DNA of 64,000 nt from Sedimentitalea nanhaiensis DSM 24252 (GTDB taxonomy: Bacteria > Pseudomonadota > Alphaproteobacteria > Rhodobacterales > Rhodobacteraceae). Below are positions 1 through 7,995 of the stretch, piece after piece (position 1 is the stretch's first letter; the number at the start of each line of letters is the position of its first letter). The position numbers and the translations under genes are program-made. Location of the stretch: assembly GCF_000473225.1 (NCBI RefSeq), contig NZ_KI421509.1, positions 481,470 through 545,469 of the forward strand. The letters run 5' to 3'. The notes under the pieces were generated by a model that worked only from the letters and a program-made list of their open reading frames with translations, was not told the origin of the DNA and made no database searches.

Positions 1-379
1 GGCTTTGGTTTGTGACCTTGGCCTGCAACCAGGCCTCGATCACCGTATAGCAGCCTGCGACGCACAGGCCGGACATCACCCGCATCAACGCCCAGGCATA
101 GGGATCGAGCACCAGCATATGCGCGAGCAAACCGATCGCACCGGTTGCGGTAAAGGCTGCAAAGGCGCGCGAGTGGCCCACGCTGCCCATCAGGCGCGGG
201 GCCCACCAACAACCAATGAAAAACCCGAAGAAATGCGCCGACCCCAGAAGGCCGATTTCCGACGTGCTGAAAGACAGGGCAAGTCCGGACAGCGCATCCA
301 GCGGGCCGACTCCGCCCGTGGACAGTTGCAACAAGGCCACGGATAGAAACAGGGCAGCAAAGGAAATCAACATGCGCAT
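1..379 (-). CDS. MFS transporter, N-terminal part (cut by window edge)
   Basis: Only the first ~126 residues lie in the window; the gene continues beyond the left edge. Read on the minus strand the peptide begins MRMLISFAALFLSVALLQLS and carries at least three hydrophobic helices with the short basic/glycine-rich turns of the major facilitator superfamily. It looks like the YfkF/YcaD-type subgroup (GPLDAL, LLGSAHFFGFF, ending in VIEAWLQAKVT). The frame is open upstream of this ATG for some distance without another ATG, so the exact start is not certain; a second ATG lies two codons in. It is on the same strand as the YceI-like gene 74 bp upstream. The substrate cannot be inferred. Confidence 0.75.
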   Translation of the reverse strand, partial: MRMLISFAALFLSVALLQLSTGGVGPLDALSGLALSFSTSEIGLLGSAHFFGFFIGCWWAPRLMGSVGHSRAFAAFTATGAIGLLAHMLVLDPYAWALMRVMSGLCVAGCYTVIEAWLQAKVTNQS

Positions 380-453
380 GTCCAGCCACCATGCGCCAGA
401 CTGATTGCCGGGCTTGGTTTTTTTCGACTTTGCTATGTCGTTTTTGCCTGTTT

Positions 454-1047
454 CTAGCGGATGGCCCGGATGACGGCTGTGATATCCAATGTCACCCGGT
501 CGCCGACCAGATCGGGATAGCCGCTGGCCCCAAAGGCCGAGCGGCTGAGATGCCCACCCAGGCGTACGACAATCGTTGAAAGGTCGTTGGCCGTGCTGCC
601 CCGGGCCCGGAACAGCGCCGCGTCCAGAATGATGGGCCGGGTCACGTCCCGCAGGGTCAGCCGACCCTCGATGCGGGCACCGTCGGACAGGCGGCCATCT
701 TTGGCCAGTCGCACGGACAGGGATTCAAACCGGATCGTTGGGAAACGCGCGACATTCAAGACAGTTGGCCCGGTCATTGCCTGCGTGGCGAGCGCAAGCC
801 CGGTGCGCGCGGCCGCGGCATTCAGGATGACATCGACCTGCGTGGCGGCAAGGTTCCCGGGGTCGATCTGGATATCGGCGCTCTGGATCGGCATCATGCC
901 ATTCTGAGAGATACCGTTGAGGGTAAAGTCAAATCCGACGGAGGAGCCAGCCCTGTCCAGCTGGTATCGGGTCGGCGCGGCAAATGCGGGGCTGAACATA
1001 TGGCAGCCAATGGCGATCAAGGCAGTGCGGCGCGCAAGCAGGATCAT
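454..1047 (-). CDS. YceI-like periplasmic lipid-binding protein
   Basis: A 197-residue protein of the YceI family, whose members form a lipocalin-like beta barrel that binds isoprenoid or other long lipids in the periplasm. The N terminus (MILLARRTALIAIG, then SPAFA) is a typical Sec signal peptide. The mature part starts APTRYQLDRAGSSVGFDFTL and keeps the family pattern: a central block with RFPTIRFES and a later EGRLTLRDVTRPI. The frame is open for 16 more codons upstream, but the ATG at 1047 directly precedes the signal peptide and follows a purine-rich GGGAG. Divergent from the aldo/keto reductase. The ligand is unknown. Confidence 0.85.
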   Translation of the reverse strand: MILLARRTALIAIGCHMFSPAFAAPTRYQLDRAGSSVGFDFTLNGISQNGMMPIQSADIQIDPGNLAATQVDVILNAAAARTGLALATQAMTGPTVLNVARFPTIRFESLSVRLAKDGRLSDGARIEGRLTLRDVTRPIILDAALFRARGSTANDLSTIVVRLGGHLSRSAFGASGYPDLVGDRVTLDITAVIRAIR

Positions 1048-1252
1048 GGAGGTCTCCCGTGTCGAGTATACTCGGGATCCGTCCGGATTGGGCATTGTTT
1101 TCCGGTGTCACGGAAATGTCAGATCCGGGCGCTTAAACGGGTGTATCAGCCTGCCTTGCCCATATCGGGGCCGACGGTTTCCGACCGGATTTCAGATTGC
1201 TCCCGGCGCAGCGGCCGCTAGGGTGCGGGCAATCAGAACAGGAATGTGCAAG

Positions 1253-2299
1253 ATGCAGATGAACCCGCTGGGCCGCACCGGCCTGACCGTATCCGAACTT
1301 TGCCTGGGTACGATGACCTTTGGCACCCAAACCAGCGAAGCCGAAGGCCATGCGCAGATCGACCGGGCCTTGGCCGCAGGGATCAATTTCATCGACACCG
1401 CCGAGATGTATCCGGTAAACCCGGTGCGCAAGGAAACCGTCGGGCGTACCGAAGAGATCATCGGCGCCTGGAATGCGGCCAATCCCGCGCGACGTGCCGA
1501 CTATGTTCTAGCGACCAAACATTCCGGCGAAGGGTTGCAGATCGTGCGCGATGGCGCACCGATCTCCAGCGCGACCATCCCAGCCACAATCGAAGGATCG
1601 CTGCGTCGGTTGCAGACAGATTATATCGACCTCTACCAATTTCACTGGCCGAACCGGGGCAGCTATATGTTCCGAAAGAACTGGACCTATGATCCGTCGA
1701 GGCAGGATCGCAGCGCTACGATCGCCAATATCGAGGACTGTCTGGAGGCGCTGCAACATCAGGTGGACAAAGGCAATATCCGTCATTTCGGCCTGTCCAA
1801 CGAAAGCGCCTGGGGAGCGGCGCAGTGGCTGCGCCTTTCCGAGGACCGCGGATGGCCACGGGTCGCGTCGATCCAGAATGAATACTCGCTGTTATGCCGA
1901 CTATATGACACCGATCTGGCCGAGCTGAGCGCAAACGAAGACGTCGGTCTGCTGGCGTTTTCGCCTTTGGGAACCGGGTTGTTGACCGGAAAGTATCAGG
2001 GCGGCGCGGTACCGCAGGGATCGCGCAAATCCCTGAGCCCCGAACTGGGTGGGCGCGAGACTGCAAGGGTTCACGGGGCCGTCGAGGCTTATCTGAACAT
2101 CGCGCGAAAGCATGGGCTGGATCCCGTGCATATGGCCCTGGCCTGGTGCCGCTCGCGCCCTTTCATGGCCTCGGCGATCTTTGGAGCCACCCGTATGGAT
2201 CAGCTCGATCGTGTGCTGGCGTCAACGGATGTGGCGCTGAGCGACGAGGTGCTGGCAGATATCGATCTGGCACATCGCGCGCATCCGATGCCTTATTGA
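1253..2299 (+). CDS. Aldo/keto reductase, Tas-like, NADP(H)-dependent
   Basis: A 348-residue cytosolic aldo/keto reductase closely resembling E. coli Tas (matching LGLGTMTFG, AEMYP, QxHWP, NEYSLL and GATxMDQL blocks). The catalytic tetrad is visible: Asp48 and Tyr53 (FIDTAEMYP), Lys89 (LATKHS) and His131 (YQFHWP). The frame stays open to 917, but similarity begins at MQMNPLGRTGLTVSE; an AGGA at 1240-1243 sits about 9 nt before the ATG at 1253 (alternative ATG at 1244). The stop overlaps the end of the convergent regulator gene by a few bases. The physiological substrate is unknown; the family reduces diverse aldehydes and ketones. Confidence 0.88.
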   Translation: MQMNPLGRTGLTVSELCLGTMTFGTQTSEAEGHAQIDRALAAGINFIDTAEMYPVNPVRKETVGRTEEIIGAWNAANPARRADYVLATKHSGEGLQIVRDGAPISSATIPATIEGSLRRLQTDYIDLYQFHWPNRGSYMFRKNWTYDPSRQDRSATIANIEDCLEALQHQVDKGNIRHFGLSNESAWGAAQWLRLSEDRGWPRVASIQNEYSLLCRLYDTDLAELSANEDVGLLAFSPLGTGLLTGKYQGGAVPQGSRKSLSPELGGRETARVHGAVEAYLNIARKHGLDPVHMALAWCRSRPFMASAIFGATRMDQLDRVLASTDVALSDEVLADIDLAHRAHPMPY

Positions 2300-3273
2300 T
2301 CCTGGCCCGACGCGCTGTGGCGCAGGCTGCGCGCCGAGCGGCCATGGGCCGCGTGAAAGGCGCGTGCGAAACTGGCGGCCGAGGCAAAGCCGGTGGCCAG
2401 GGCGACATCCAGCAGCGGCCAGTCGGTATCTGTGACCAGACGCAGCGCTTCGGTCAGCCGCAGGGACAGGTAATGCGCCTTGGGCGTGGTGTTCAGCCGG
2501 GCGCGGAACTGCGCCTGCAAGGCGCGCGGGCTGGTTCCGGCCTGACGGGCCAGGTCGGGTATTGGCAGCGGGGCATCGAGGGTCTGTTCCATCAGCGCGC
2601 TGACACGCGCCGTCAGCCTGCTGTGTCCCGGATTGCCGCTGCGGGTCTGGGCGCGGGCGGGATCGGGGGGCGTGTCGTGGATGAAGGCTCCGGCAACGCG
2701 CGCCGCCAATGCGGCACCGTATCTGACCCGGATCAGGTGCAACATCATGTCTATGGTCGGCATCGCCCCGCCACTGGTCATTCGCGCGCGGTCGATGTGA
2801 AACCGGTCCTTCAATGTGTTCACAGACGGAAACTGGGTTGAAAATTTCTCTAAGTCCTCCCAATGCGTTGTGGCGCTATGCTTATCCAAAACTCCGGATG
2901 CGGCCAACAACCAGGGTCCGCCATCGATCCCGGCCAGAGTCGCGCCCATGGCGGCGATCCGACGCAGGCTGGCGTGCAGTGCGGGCGTGGAATGGGACTT
3001 CAACCCAAAGCCTGCAATGACCATCAGAAGTTCGCAGTCCTGAAGCTGGCGCAGAGGCGCTCCGTCTACAGAAATCCCGCTGGTCAGCGTGGCGGGCGCG
3101 CCGGTGGCCGTGACATAATGCCAGTCAAACAGGCGGCGTCCGGCCATGCGGTTCGCGGCCCGCATCGGGTCGACAGCTGCGGCAAAGCTGAGGGTATTGC
3201 ATTCATCCAGAACCAGAACCGCAGCGTGCAATGCCCGAGTGGACGGGCGGAAGATATTTTTTGCGGGTTTCAT
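2293..3273 (-). CDS. GlxA/CdhR-type AraC regulator, probable carnitine regulator
   Basis: A 326-residue transcription factor with an N-terminal DJ-1/PfpI (class I glutamine amidotransferase-like) sensing domain (about residues 10-190, including AGIDGGPWLLAASGVL) and a C-terminal AraC-type double HTH (about 220-320, including DLARQAGTSPRALQAQFR and DVALATGFASAASFARAF). This is the GlxA architecture, which includes CdhR, the activator of carnitine catabolism in Pseudomonas. It is transcribed divergently from the BKACE/carnitine dehydrogenase genes with only 79 bp between starts, so a role in carnitine-dependent control is a reasonable inference. The frame is open further upstream, into BKACE, but ATG 3273 gives the family N terminus. 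The regulator is probably autoregulated through the shared intergenic region. Confidence 0.82.
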   Translation of the reverse strand: MKPAKNIFRPSTRALHAAVLVLDECNTLSFAAAVDPMRAANRMAGRRLFDWHYVTATGAPATLTSGISVDGAPLRQLQDCELLMVIAGFGLKSHSTPALHASLRRIAAMGATLAGIDGGPWLLAASGVLDKHSATTHWEDLEKFSTQFPSVNTLKDRFHIDRARMTSGGAMPTIDMMLHLIRVRYGAALAARVAGAFIHDTPPDPARAQTRSGNPGHSRLTARVSALMEQTLDAPLPIPDLARQAGTSPRALQAQFRARLNTTPKAHYLSLRLTEALRLVTDTDWPLLDVALATGFASAASFARAFHAAHGRSARSLRHSASGQDQ

Positions 3274-3279
3274 CAAGTG

Positions 3280-3301
3280 GTGTACATAAAGTGTAAACTT
3301 T
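3280..3301 (+). promoter_or_regulatory. Tandem 11-bp direct repeat, candidate operator of the carnitine regulator
   Basis: The 79-bp gap between the GlxA/CdhR-type regulator and BKACE holds GTGTACATAAA (3280-3290) directly followed by GTGTAAACTTT (3291-3301). AraC-family proteins usually bind direct repeats spaced by about one or two helical turns, so this is the best candidate binding site in the interval. Assignment rests on position and repeat structure only. Confidence 0.35.
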
Positions 3302-3352
3302 GATCTGCCAAGCCGCGCCATTCTGCGCAGCAACCAACCAGAGGAAAAGCAG

Positions 3353-4261
3353 ATGCCACTGACCATGAACAACGAGGTTTTCATCACCTGTGCGGTCACC
3401 GGCTCGGGCAGCACACAGGACCGAAGCCCGCATGTGCCGCGCAGCCCGAAACAGATTGCCGACAGCGCGATTGCGGCGGCCAGGGCCGGGGCGGCGGTGG
3501 TGCATTGCCACGTGCGCGATCCCGAAACCGGCGCGCCCAGCCGTGACTTGAAGTTATACCGGGAAGTCACTGACCGCATTCGGGAATCTGAAACCGATGT
3601 CGTGCTGAACCTGACCGCTGGAATGGGCGGGGATATCGTTTTTGGCAGCACCGAAAGCCCGTTTCCGGTGGCCGGCGGGACCGATATGATCGGTGCGGCA
3701 GAACGGGTTGCGCATATCGCCGAATGCCTGCCCGAGATCTGCACCTTGGACTGCGGCACGATGAACTTTGCCGAAGCCGATTATGTCATGACCAACACGC
3801 CGGGCATGCTGACCGCGATGGGGCGGATGATGACCGAACTGGGGGTCAAGCCCGAAATCGAGGCTTTTGACACCGGCCATTTATGGTATGCAAAACAATT
3901 GGTTGCCGATGGGGTGCTGGAAGATCCGGCATTGGTGCAACTGTGTATGGGGGTGCCGTGGGGCGCGCCGGATGACCTGAACACATTCATGGCGATGGTC
4001 AATAATGTGCCGCAGGACTGGACGTTTTCGGCCTTTGCGCTGGGGCGCAATCAGATGGCCTATGTCGCCGCCGCGGTGCTGGCCGGGGGCAACGTGCGCG
4101 TCGGGCTGGAGGACAACCTGTGGCTGGGCAAGGGGCAGTTGGCAGAGAACTGGCAACTGGTCGAGCGCGCCGCAACCATCATCGAGACCATGGGCGCGCG
4201 GGTGATCGGGCCGGATGAGGTGCGTGCGAATCTGGGGTTGGTCAAACGGTCCCCAAAGTGA
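3353..4261 (+). CDS. BKACE-family 3-dehydrocarnitine cleavage enzyme
   Basis: A 302-residue beta-keto acid cleavage enzyme (DUF849). The family uses Zn2+ and acetyl-CoA; the dehydrocarnitine members convert 3-dehydrocarnitine plus acetyl-CoA into betainyl-CoA and acetoacetate. The metal-binding signature HCHVRDP puts His51 and His53 as ligands, and Glu253 (VGLEDN) is the expected third protein ligand. GAGG at 3340-3343 precedes the ATG by 9 nt. The substrate is assigned from context: a CdhR-like regulator upstream and a carnitine dehydrogenase-thioesterase fusion downstream. A two-lipocalin cassette lies between this gene and the dehydrogenase. Another beta-keto acid substrate is possible if the context misleads. 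Confidence 0.87.
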   Translation: MPLTMNNEVFITCAVTGSGSTQDRSPHVPRSPKQIADSAIAAARAGAAVVHCHVRDPETGAPSRDLKLYREVTDRIRESETDVVLNLTAGMGGDIVFGSTESPFPVAGGTDMIGAAERVAHIAECLPEICTLDCGTMNFAEADYVMTNTPGMLTAMGRMMTELGVKPEIEAFDTGHLWYAKQLVADGVLEDPALVQLCMGVPWGAPDDLNTFMAMVNNVPQDWTFSAFALGRNQMAYVAAAVLAGGNVRVGLEDNLWLGKGQLAENWQLVERAATIIETMGARVIGPDEVRANLGLVKRSPK

Positions 4262-4857
4262 GTGCCGCGGCGCGGCAGGATCCGCATTGTCGGGGGGTAT
4301 GGCTAGCGTACATACTGTGTGCATACCGCGTACATACCCGCAGTGCAGTATTTTGCGGCGCTGCCCTTGCGGTTCTGGCCGCCCTAAGCGGGTGCGCCGT
4401 GGTTCACGGCAGCTATCGCGACACCGATGTGCCGATCAGCGCGACCAGCCGGTTCACGCCCGCGCGGTTCGACGGGACCTGGCATGTGATCGCAGGCTAT
4501 CCAAACGCGTTCCTGCCGTCCTGCCCGGGGCAAACCTGGCAGATCATGTCGGATCCAGGATCTATTGACGTCACCTGTGGGTCCGGCGACCGGCCCGTCC
4601 TGTCGTCGGGATTGGGTGTGGATCCGCGCGGGGTGCTGCGGGTGCAGACATCCGATCTGGACTCCCGGTCGCGGGCCTTCTGGGTGTTGTGGATGGATGA
4701 AGAGGGGCGCCTCGCGGCGATCGGGACGCCGGGCGGAGAAATGGGTTGGGTCGTGAGTCGAGGCACGGAGTTGCGCGCCGATCGGCTGGCGGCAGCTACG
4801 GCGATTCTGGAGTTCAACGGCTATGATACGGGACCTCTGAAAAGCGGCGAACCATGA
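4258..4857 (+). CDS. Lipocalin-like lipoprotein
   Basis: A lipocalin-fold protein with the diagnostic FDGTWHVIAGYPN (GxW) block, a bacterial lipoprotein signal (hydrophobic stretch then LAALSGC, lipobox Cys at about residue 46) and the family ending NGYDTGPL. Lipocalins of this type bind lipids at the outer membrane. The only canonical in-frame start is GTG at 4258, overlapping the BKACE stop as GTGA; this gives an unusually long N-region. No in-frame ATG, GTG or TTG exists between the repeat element at 4308-4337 and the lipobox, so the start is uncertain; an in-frame CTG at 4315 would give a more normal signal peptide. Followed by a second, secreted lipocalin. Confidence 0.75.
   Translation: MSAAARQDPHCRGVWLAYILCAYRVHTRSAVFCGAALAVLAALSGCAVVHGSYRDTDVPISATSRFTPARFDGTWHVIAGYPNAFLPSCPGQTWQIMSDPGSIDVTCGSGDRPVLSSGLGVDPRGVLRVQTSDLDSRSRAFWVLWMDEEGRLAAIGTPGGEMGWVVSRGTELRADRLAAATAILEFNGYDTGPLKSGEP
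4308..4337 (+). promoter_or_regulatory. Three GTACATAC units at 11-bp spacing (CarH/LitR-like operator), site A
   Basis: GTACATAC at 4308-4315, GTGCATAC at 4319-4326 and GTACATAC at 4330-4337 are three direct units with exact 11-bp period. The same three-unit arrangement recurs at 56288-56317. CarH/LitR MerR-type, adenosylcobalamin-dependent photoreceptors bind direct repeats with 11-bp spacing and a TACA-containing core, and lipocalin genes are known members of such light-responsive regulons in other proteobacteria. The site lies inside the open 5' part of the first lipocalin gene. The regulator itself is not in the window. Confidence 0.55.
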
Positions 4858-4930
4858 GGGCGGATCACGGAACATTTCGGCGCGGGGCGCGTTTGGATCG
4901 TAATTGCGATCCAGAACACGAGGTAACGCC

Positions 4931-5491
4931 ATGACAGTCCGTAGAATTCTGCCCGCAGGGATGCTGGCCGCCTTTGCCGCCACAGGAATGGCTCAGGCTG
5001 ACAGCTACCGGGATACGACAGTGCCGATGACGGTGCAAACCGATCTGGATCTGAACCGGTATCTGGGCAAGTGGTACGAGATCGCGCGCTTTCCCAACAG
5101 TTTTGAAGCCGAGTGTCATGCGGTGACGGCGCAATACAGCCTGCGCGAGGATAATCGCATCACAGTGCGAAACAGCTGCCACAAGGGCGCTCTGGACGGT
5201 CCGCTGGAAATTGCCAAAGGCGTGGCACGTCCCGCCGGTGCGGGCAAGCTGGAGGTGACCTTTGTGCCGGCGCTGTCGGTGCTGCCGTTTCTGTGGGGAG
5301 ATTACTGGGTGCTGGATGTGACCGACGATTACGGCATCGCGGTGGTCGGCACACCCAAGGGCAAGACCGGCTGGATTCTGGCGCGCAAGGCGCGGATCAG
5401 CCCGGCGGAATTTGATGCGGCGGTCGACGTCTTGCGCCGCAATGGATATGACACGGCCCCCTTGTACAGGGTGCCGCAACCTGAAGGATAG
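4931..5491 (+). CDS. Blc-type lipocalin, secreted
   Basis: A 186-residue lipocalin of the Blc family. A Sec signal peptide (residues 1-22, ending GMAQA) precedes the mature start DSYRDTTVPM. The signature YLGKWYEIARFPNSFE is the GxW motif of the family, and later GDYWVLDVTDDY and NGYDTAPLYR correspond to the remaining structurally conserved regions. Blc proteins bind fatty acids or lysophospholipids and help envelope maintenance. Unlike its upstream neighbour it lacks a lipobox and should be periplasmic. GAGG at 4918-4922 lies about 8 nt before the ATG. It ends 3 bp before the carnitine dehydrogenase, suggesting co-transcription. Confidence 0.9.
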   Translation: MTVRRILPAGMLAAFAATGMAQADSYRDTTVPMTVQTDLDLNRYLGKWYEIARFPNSFEAECHAVTAQYSLREDNRITVRNSCHKGALDGPLEIAKGVARPAGAGKLEVTFVPALSVLPFLWGDYWVLDVTDDYGIAVVGTPKGKTGWILARKARISPAEFDAAVDVLRRNGYDTAPLYRVPQPEG

Positions 5492-5494
5492 GGT

Positions 5495-6964
5495 ATGACA
5501 AAGAACGTGGCGGCGATTGTCGGTGGCGGGGTAATTGGTGGCGGTTGGGCGGCGCGGTTCTTGCTGAACGGCTGGGATGTGCAGGTGTTTGATCCCGATC
5601 CGCAGGCCGCGCGCAAGATCGGCGAAGTGCTGGACAATGCGCGCCGGTCGCTGCCGGGGTTGTCGGACATGCCGCTCCCTGCCGAAGGGCGGCTGAGCTT
5701 TCATGACGATCTGGCCGAGGCCGTGGCCGGGGCGGGCTGGATTCAGGAAAGCGTGCCGGAACGGCTGGACCTGAAGCACAAGACTTTTGCGGCTGTTCAG
5801 GCAGCGTGCGATGCGACGGCGATCATCGGTTCGTCCACCTCGGGGTTCAAGCCCAGCGAATTGCAGCAGGGCGCGGCGCGCCCCGGTCAGATCGTGGTGA
5901 CGCACCCGTTCAACCCGGTCTATCTGTTGCCGTTGATCGAACTGGTGCCGAGCGCCCTGAACGATGCCGACCTGATCCATCGTGCCAAGGACCTGCTGAC
6001 CGGGCTGGGGTTTTTCCCTCTGCACGTGAAAAAGGAAATCGACGCCCATATCGCCGACCGGTTCCTCGAAGCCGTCTGGCGCGAGGCGCTGTGGCTGGTC
6101 AAGGACGGTGTCGCCACCACCGAGGAAATCGACGAGGCGATTCGCATGGGGTTTGGCATCCGCTGGGCGCAGATGGGGTTGTTTGAAACCTATCGCGTGG
6201 CGGGCGGCGAGGCCGGGATGCGGCATTTCATGGCACAGTTCGGTCCCTGTCTGAAATGGCCCTGGACCAAGCTGATGGATGTGCCCGAGTTCACCGACGA
6301 GCTGGTCGACATGATTGCCGAACAGTCGGATGCGCAATCGGGCCGGCATTCGATCCGCGAGTTGGAGCGGATCCGCGACAACAACCTGGTGTCGATGATG
6401 CGTGCGCTCAAGGCACAGGACTGGGGGGCCGGGGCGGTGCTGAACGCGCAGGACCGCCGCGTCAAGGCGGAGGCGCTGCCGGATCTGGACCGCGCCGATC
6501 TGAGCCAGCCGATTCTGACGCTGGCCCGTGCGGTGCCGCTGGACTGGACCGACTACAACGGCCATATGACCGAAAGCCGCTATCTGGACGCCTTTGCCCA
6601 ATCAACCGACCGGTTCATGGAGCTGATCGGCTGCGATAGCAGCTATATCGCCTCGGGCGGCAGTTACTTTACCGCCGAGACCCATATCCGGCATCTGGAC
6701 GAGGCGCATGCCGGGGATCGGATCCGGGTGGAAACCCAGATGCTGCTGGGGCAGGGCAAAAAGTTGCAGCTGTTCCATCGCATGTACAAGGGCGGTCAGC
6801 TGCTGGCCACGGGCGAACATTTCCTGCTGCACGTCAGCCTTGCGACCCGCAAGCCCTGTGCGCCGCCTGCGGCAATCGAAGGGGCGATGGCGCGGATTGC
6901 CCGGGCGCAGAGCGCGCTGCCCTGGCCCGAGTGGGCGGGCGCGTCGATCCGCAAACCGGGCTGA
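5495..6964 (+). CDS. lcdH: L-carnitine dehydrogenase / betainyl-CoA thioesterase fusion
   Basis: A 489-residue bifunctional enzyme. Residues 1-~310 form a 3-hydroxyacyl-CoA-dehydrogenase-like NAD+ domain with the Rossmann signature GGGVIGGG at 10-17 and THPFNPVYLLPLIELV, as in L-carnitine 3-dehydrogenase. Residues ~340-489 form a hot-dog thioesterase domain containing PLDWTDYNGHMTESRYLDAF. In this known fusion the N-terminal half oxidises carnitine to 3-dehydrocarnitine and the C-terminal half hydrolyses betainyl-CoA, the BKACE product, to glycine betaine. With BKACE at 3353 the window therefore holds a complete carnitine-to-betaine route. It starts 3 bp after the second lipocalin. Confidence 0.93.
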   Translation: MTKNVAAIVGGGVIGGGWAARFLLNGWDVQVFDPDPQAARKIGEVLDNARRSLPGLSDMPLPAEGRLSFHDDLAEAVAGAGWIQESVPERLDLKHKTFAAVQAACDATAIIGSSTSGFKPSELQQGAARPGQIVVTHPFNPVYLLPLIELVPSALNDADLIHRAKDLLTGLGFFPLHVKKEIDAHIADRFLEAVWREALWLVKDGVATTEEIDEAIRMGFGIRWAQMGLFETYRVAGGEAGMRHFMAQFGPCLKWPWTKLMDVPEFTDELVDMIAEQSDAQSGRHSIRELERIRDNNLVSMMRALKAQDWGAGAVLNAQDRRVKAEALPDLDRADLSQPILTLARAVPLDWTDYNGHMTESRYLDAFAQSTDRFMELIGCDSSYIASGGSYFTAETHIRHLDEAHAGDRIRVETQMLLGQGKKLQLFHRMYKGGQLLATGEHFLLHVSLATRKPCAPPAAIEGAMARIARAQSALPWPEWAGASIRKPG

Positions 6965-6976
6965 TCTGGACTCGGC

Positions 6977-7888
6977 TCACTTCCTCTTACTGGAAATACT
7001 CCGGGGGTGCGGGGGCTGGCCCCCGCCAGGGTCGATCTCGGCGCGCAGGCGGTGCAACTCGTTCGGCAGATCGCGGGCGGTCAGGGTGGCTTCGCGTACC
7101 AGCGTGTCGAAATGCCGTGAAAAAATCTCCACCCGGTCGCTGTCGCGGAAGGCCATATAATGCCCGCCGGCATAGAACACGCAGAGCAGCGGGCCAAAGA
7201 GGGTGAGCGGCGCGCTATAGAGCCGCTGGGCATCAAACAGATACAGGCGCAGGCGCGGATAAAGCTGATCGGCCAATTCGAGAAACCGGTCGATCTGGGC
7301 CAGCCGGATGTCCAGCGGCAGACCGTCATAATAGCCGGTGCCATGGGCAAAGCTGCGCAGCTCATAGGCGGGCATGGCGATTTCATAATCCGACTGGGCG
7401 CTGCGCATCCAGTGCAGGCGATCCTCGGATGCGCCGATGGCCTGATCGGCGGTGCGGCCGAGATGCGGGGCGTATTCCCATTCCAGCAGGGCGCGGGTTT
7501 TCAGCATGTCGGGCAGCGCCGCCGGGACATGGCGGATCTTGTAGCCTGCGGCCTCCTGGTGCCAGTCGAAAATGCGCTGATCGACCAGGGCGCGCGGGGC
7601 TTCGGTCAGACTCAGGCTGTGGGCCAGCAGGTCGGCGGCGTTTTCGGGGCGGTCGCTGAGGCTGAGCAGCCAATCCGCCGACACGCCAAGGGCGGCGGCA
7701 CAGGCCCCGACCACATGGGCGTTGGGCAGGCGGGCACCGTCGCCCTTGAGCAGCTGCGAGATGGTCGAGCGATCCACGCCGATCTGCCGCGCCAATGCGC
7801 TTTGGGTGACGATCCGCTCCTGCATCGCCTTGGCCAGGCGGGTGCGGAAGCGTTCGGCGCGCAGGCGTTTGTCGACCATATATATCAT
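6977..7888 (-). CDS. XRE-family transcriptional regulator
   Basis: A 303-residue protein with an N-terminal XRE/Cro HTH (about residues 12-68, including SALARQIGVDRSTISQLLKG and ALGVSADWLLSLS) and a ~230-residue C-terminal region I do not recognise, presumably a ligand- or partner-binding domain. Two ATGs, 7888 and 7879, both lie inside a strong inverted repeat (7878-7905), so the protein may block its own translation start region or promoter. It faces DUF2061 and a fatty acid desaturase across ~107 bp and is a candidate regulator of them. It converges on lcdH with 12 bp between stops. Confidence 0.85.
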   Translation of the reverse strand: MIYMVDKRLRAERFRTRLAKAMQERIVTQSALARQIGVDRSTISQLLKGDGARLPNAHVVGACAAALGVSADWLLSLSDRPENAADLLAHSLSLTEAPRALVDQRIFDWHQEAAGYKIRHVPAALPDMLKTRALLEWEYAPHLGRTADQAIGASEDRLHWMRSAQSDYEIAMPAYELRSFAHGTGYYDGLPLDIRLAQIDRFLELADQLYPRLRLYLFDAQRLYSAPLTLFGPLLCVFYAGGHYMAFRDSDRVEIFSRHFDTLVREATLTARDLPNELHRLRAEIDPGGGQPPHPRSISSKRK

Positions 7889-7905
7889 TTGGTGATATAT
7901 ATCAC
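7878..7905. promoter_or_regulatory. Palindromic operator overlapping the XRE regulator start
   Basis: ATATATATCA (7878-7887) and TGATATATAT (7893-7902) are perfect inverted arms separated by 5 nt, and GTGATATATATCAC (7892-7905) is itself a perfect 14-bp palindrome. Both candidate start codons of the XRE gene lie in this element. Dyads of this size at an XRE gene's own 5' end are typical autoregulatory sites. Confidence 0.65.
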
Positions 7906-7995
7906 GGATGTAGACAATTGTTAATCACATTCAGAATTCTCACCAAGCCATTGATCCGCTAGCAAGAAGAAAGAACAATAACATACGGAAATAAA

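Noticed and set aside
917-1252. Long upstream extension of the aldo/keto reductase frame
   Set aside because: It runs over the opposite-strand YceI gene start and has no family similarity; the protein matches from 1253.
3280-3301. GTGTACATAAA/GTGTAAACTTT as a member of the same repeat family as sites A and B
   Set aside because: Only two units, and the second lacks the TACATAC core; better explained as an AraC-type regulator site.
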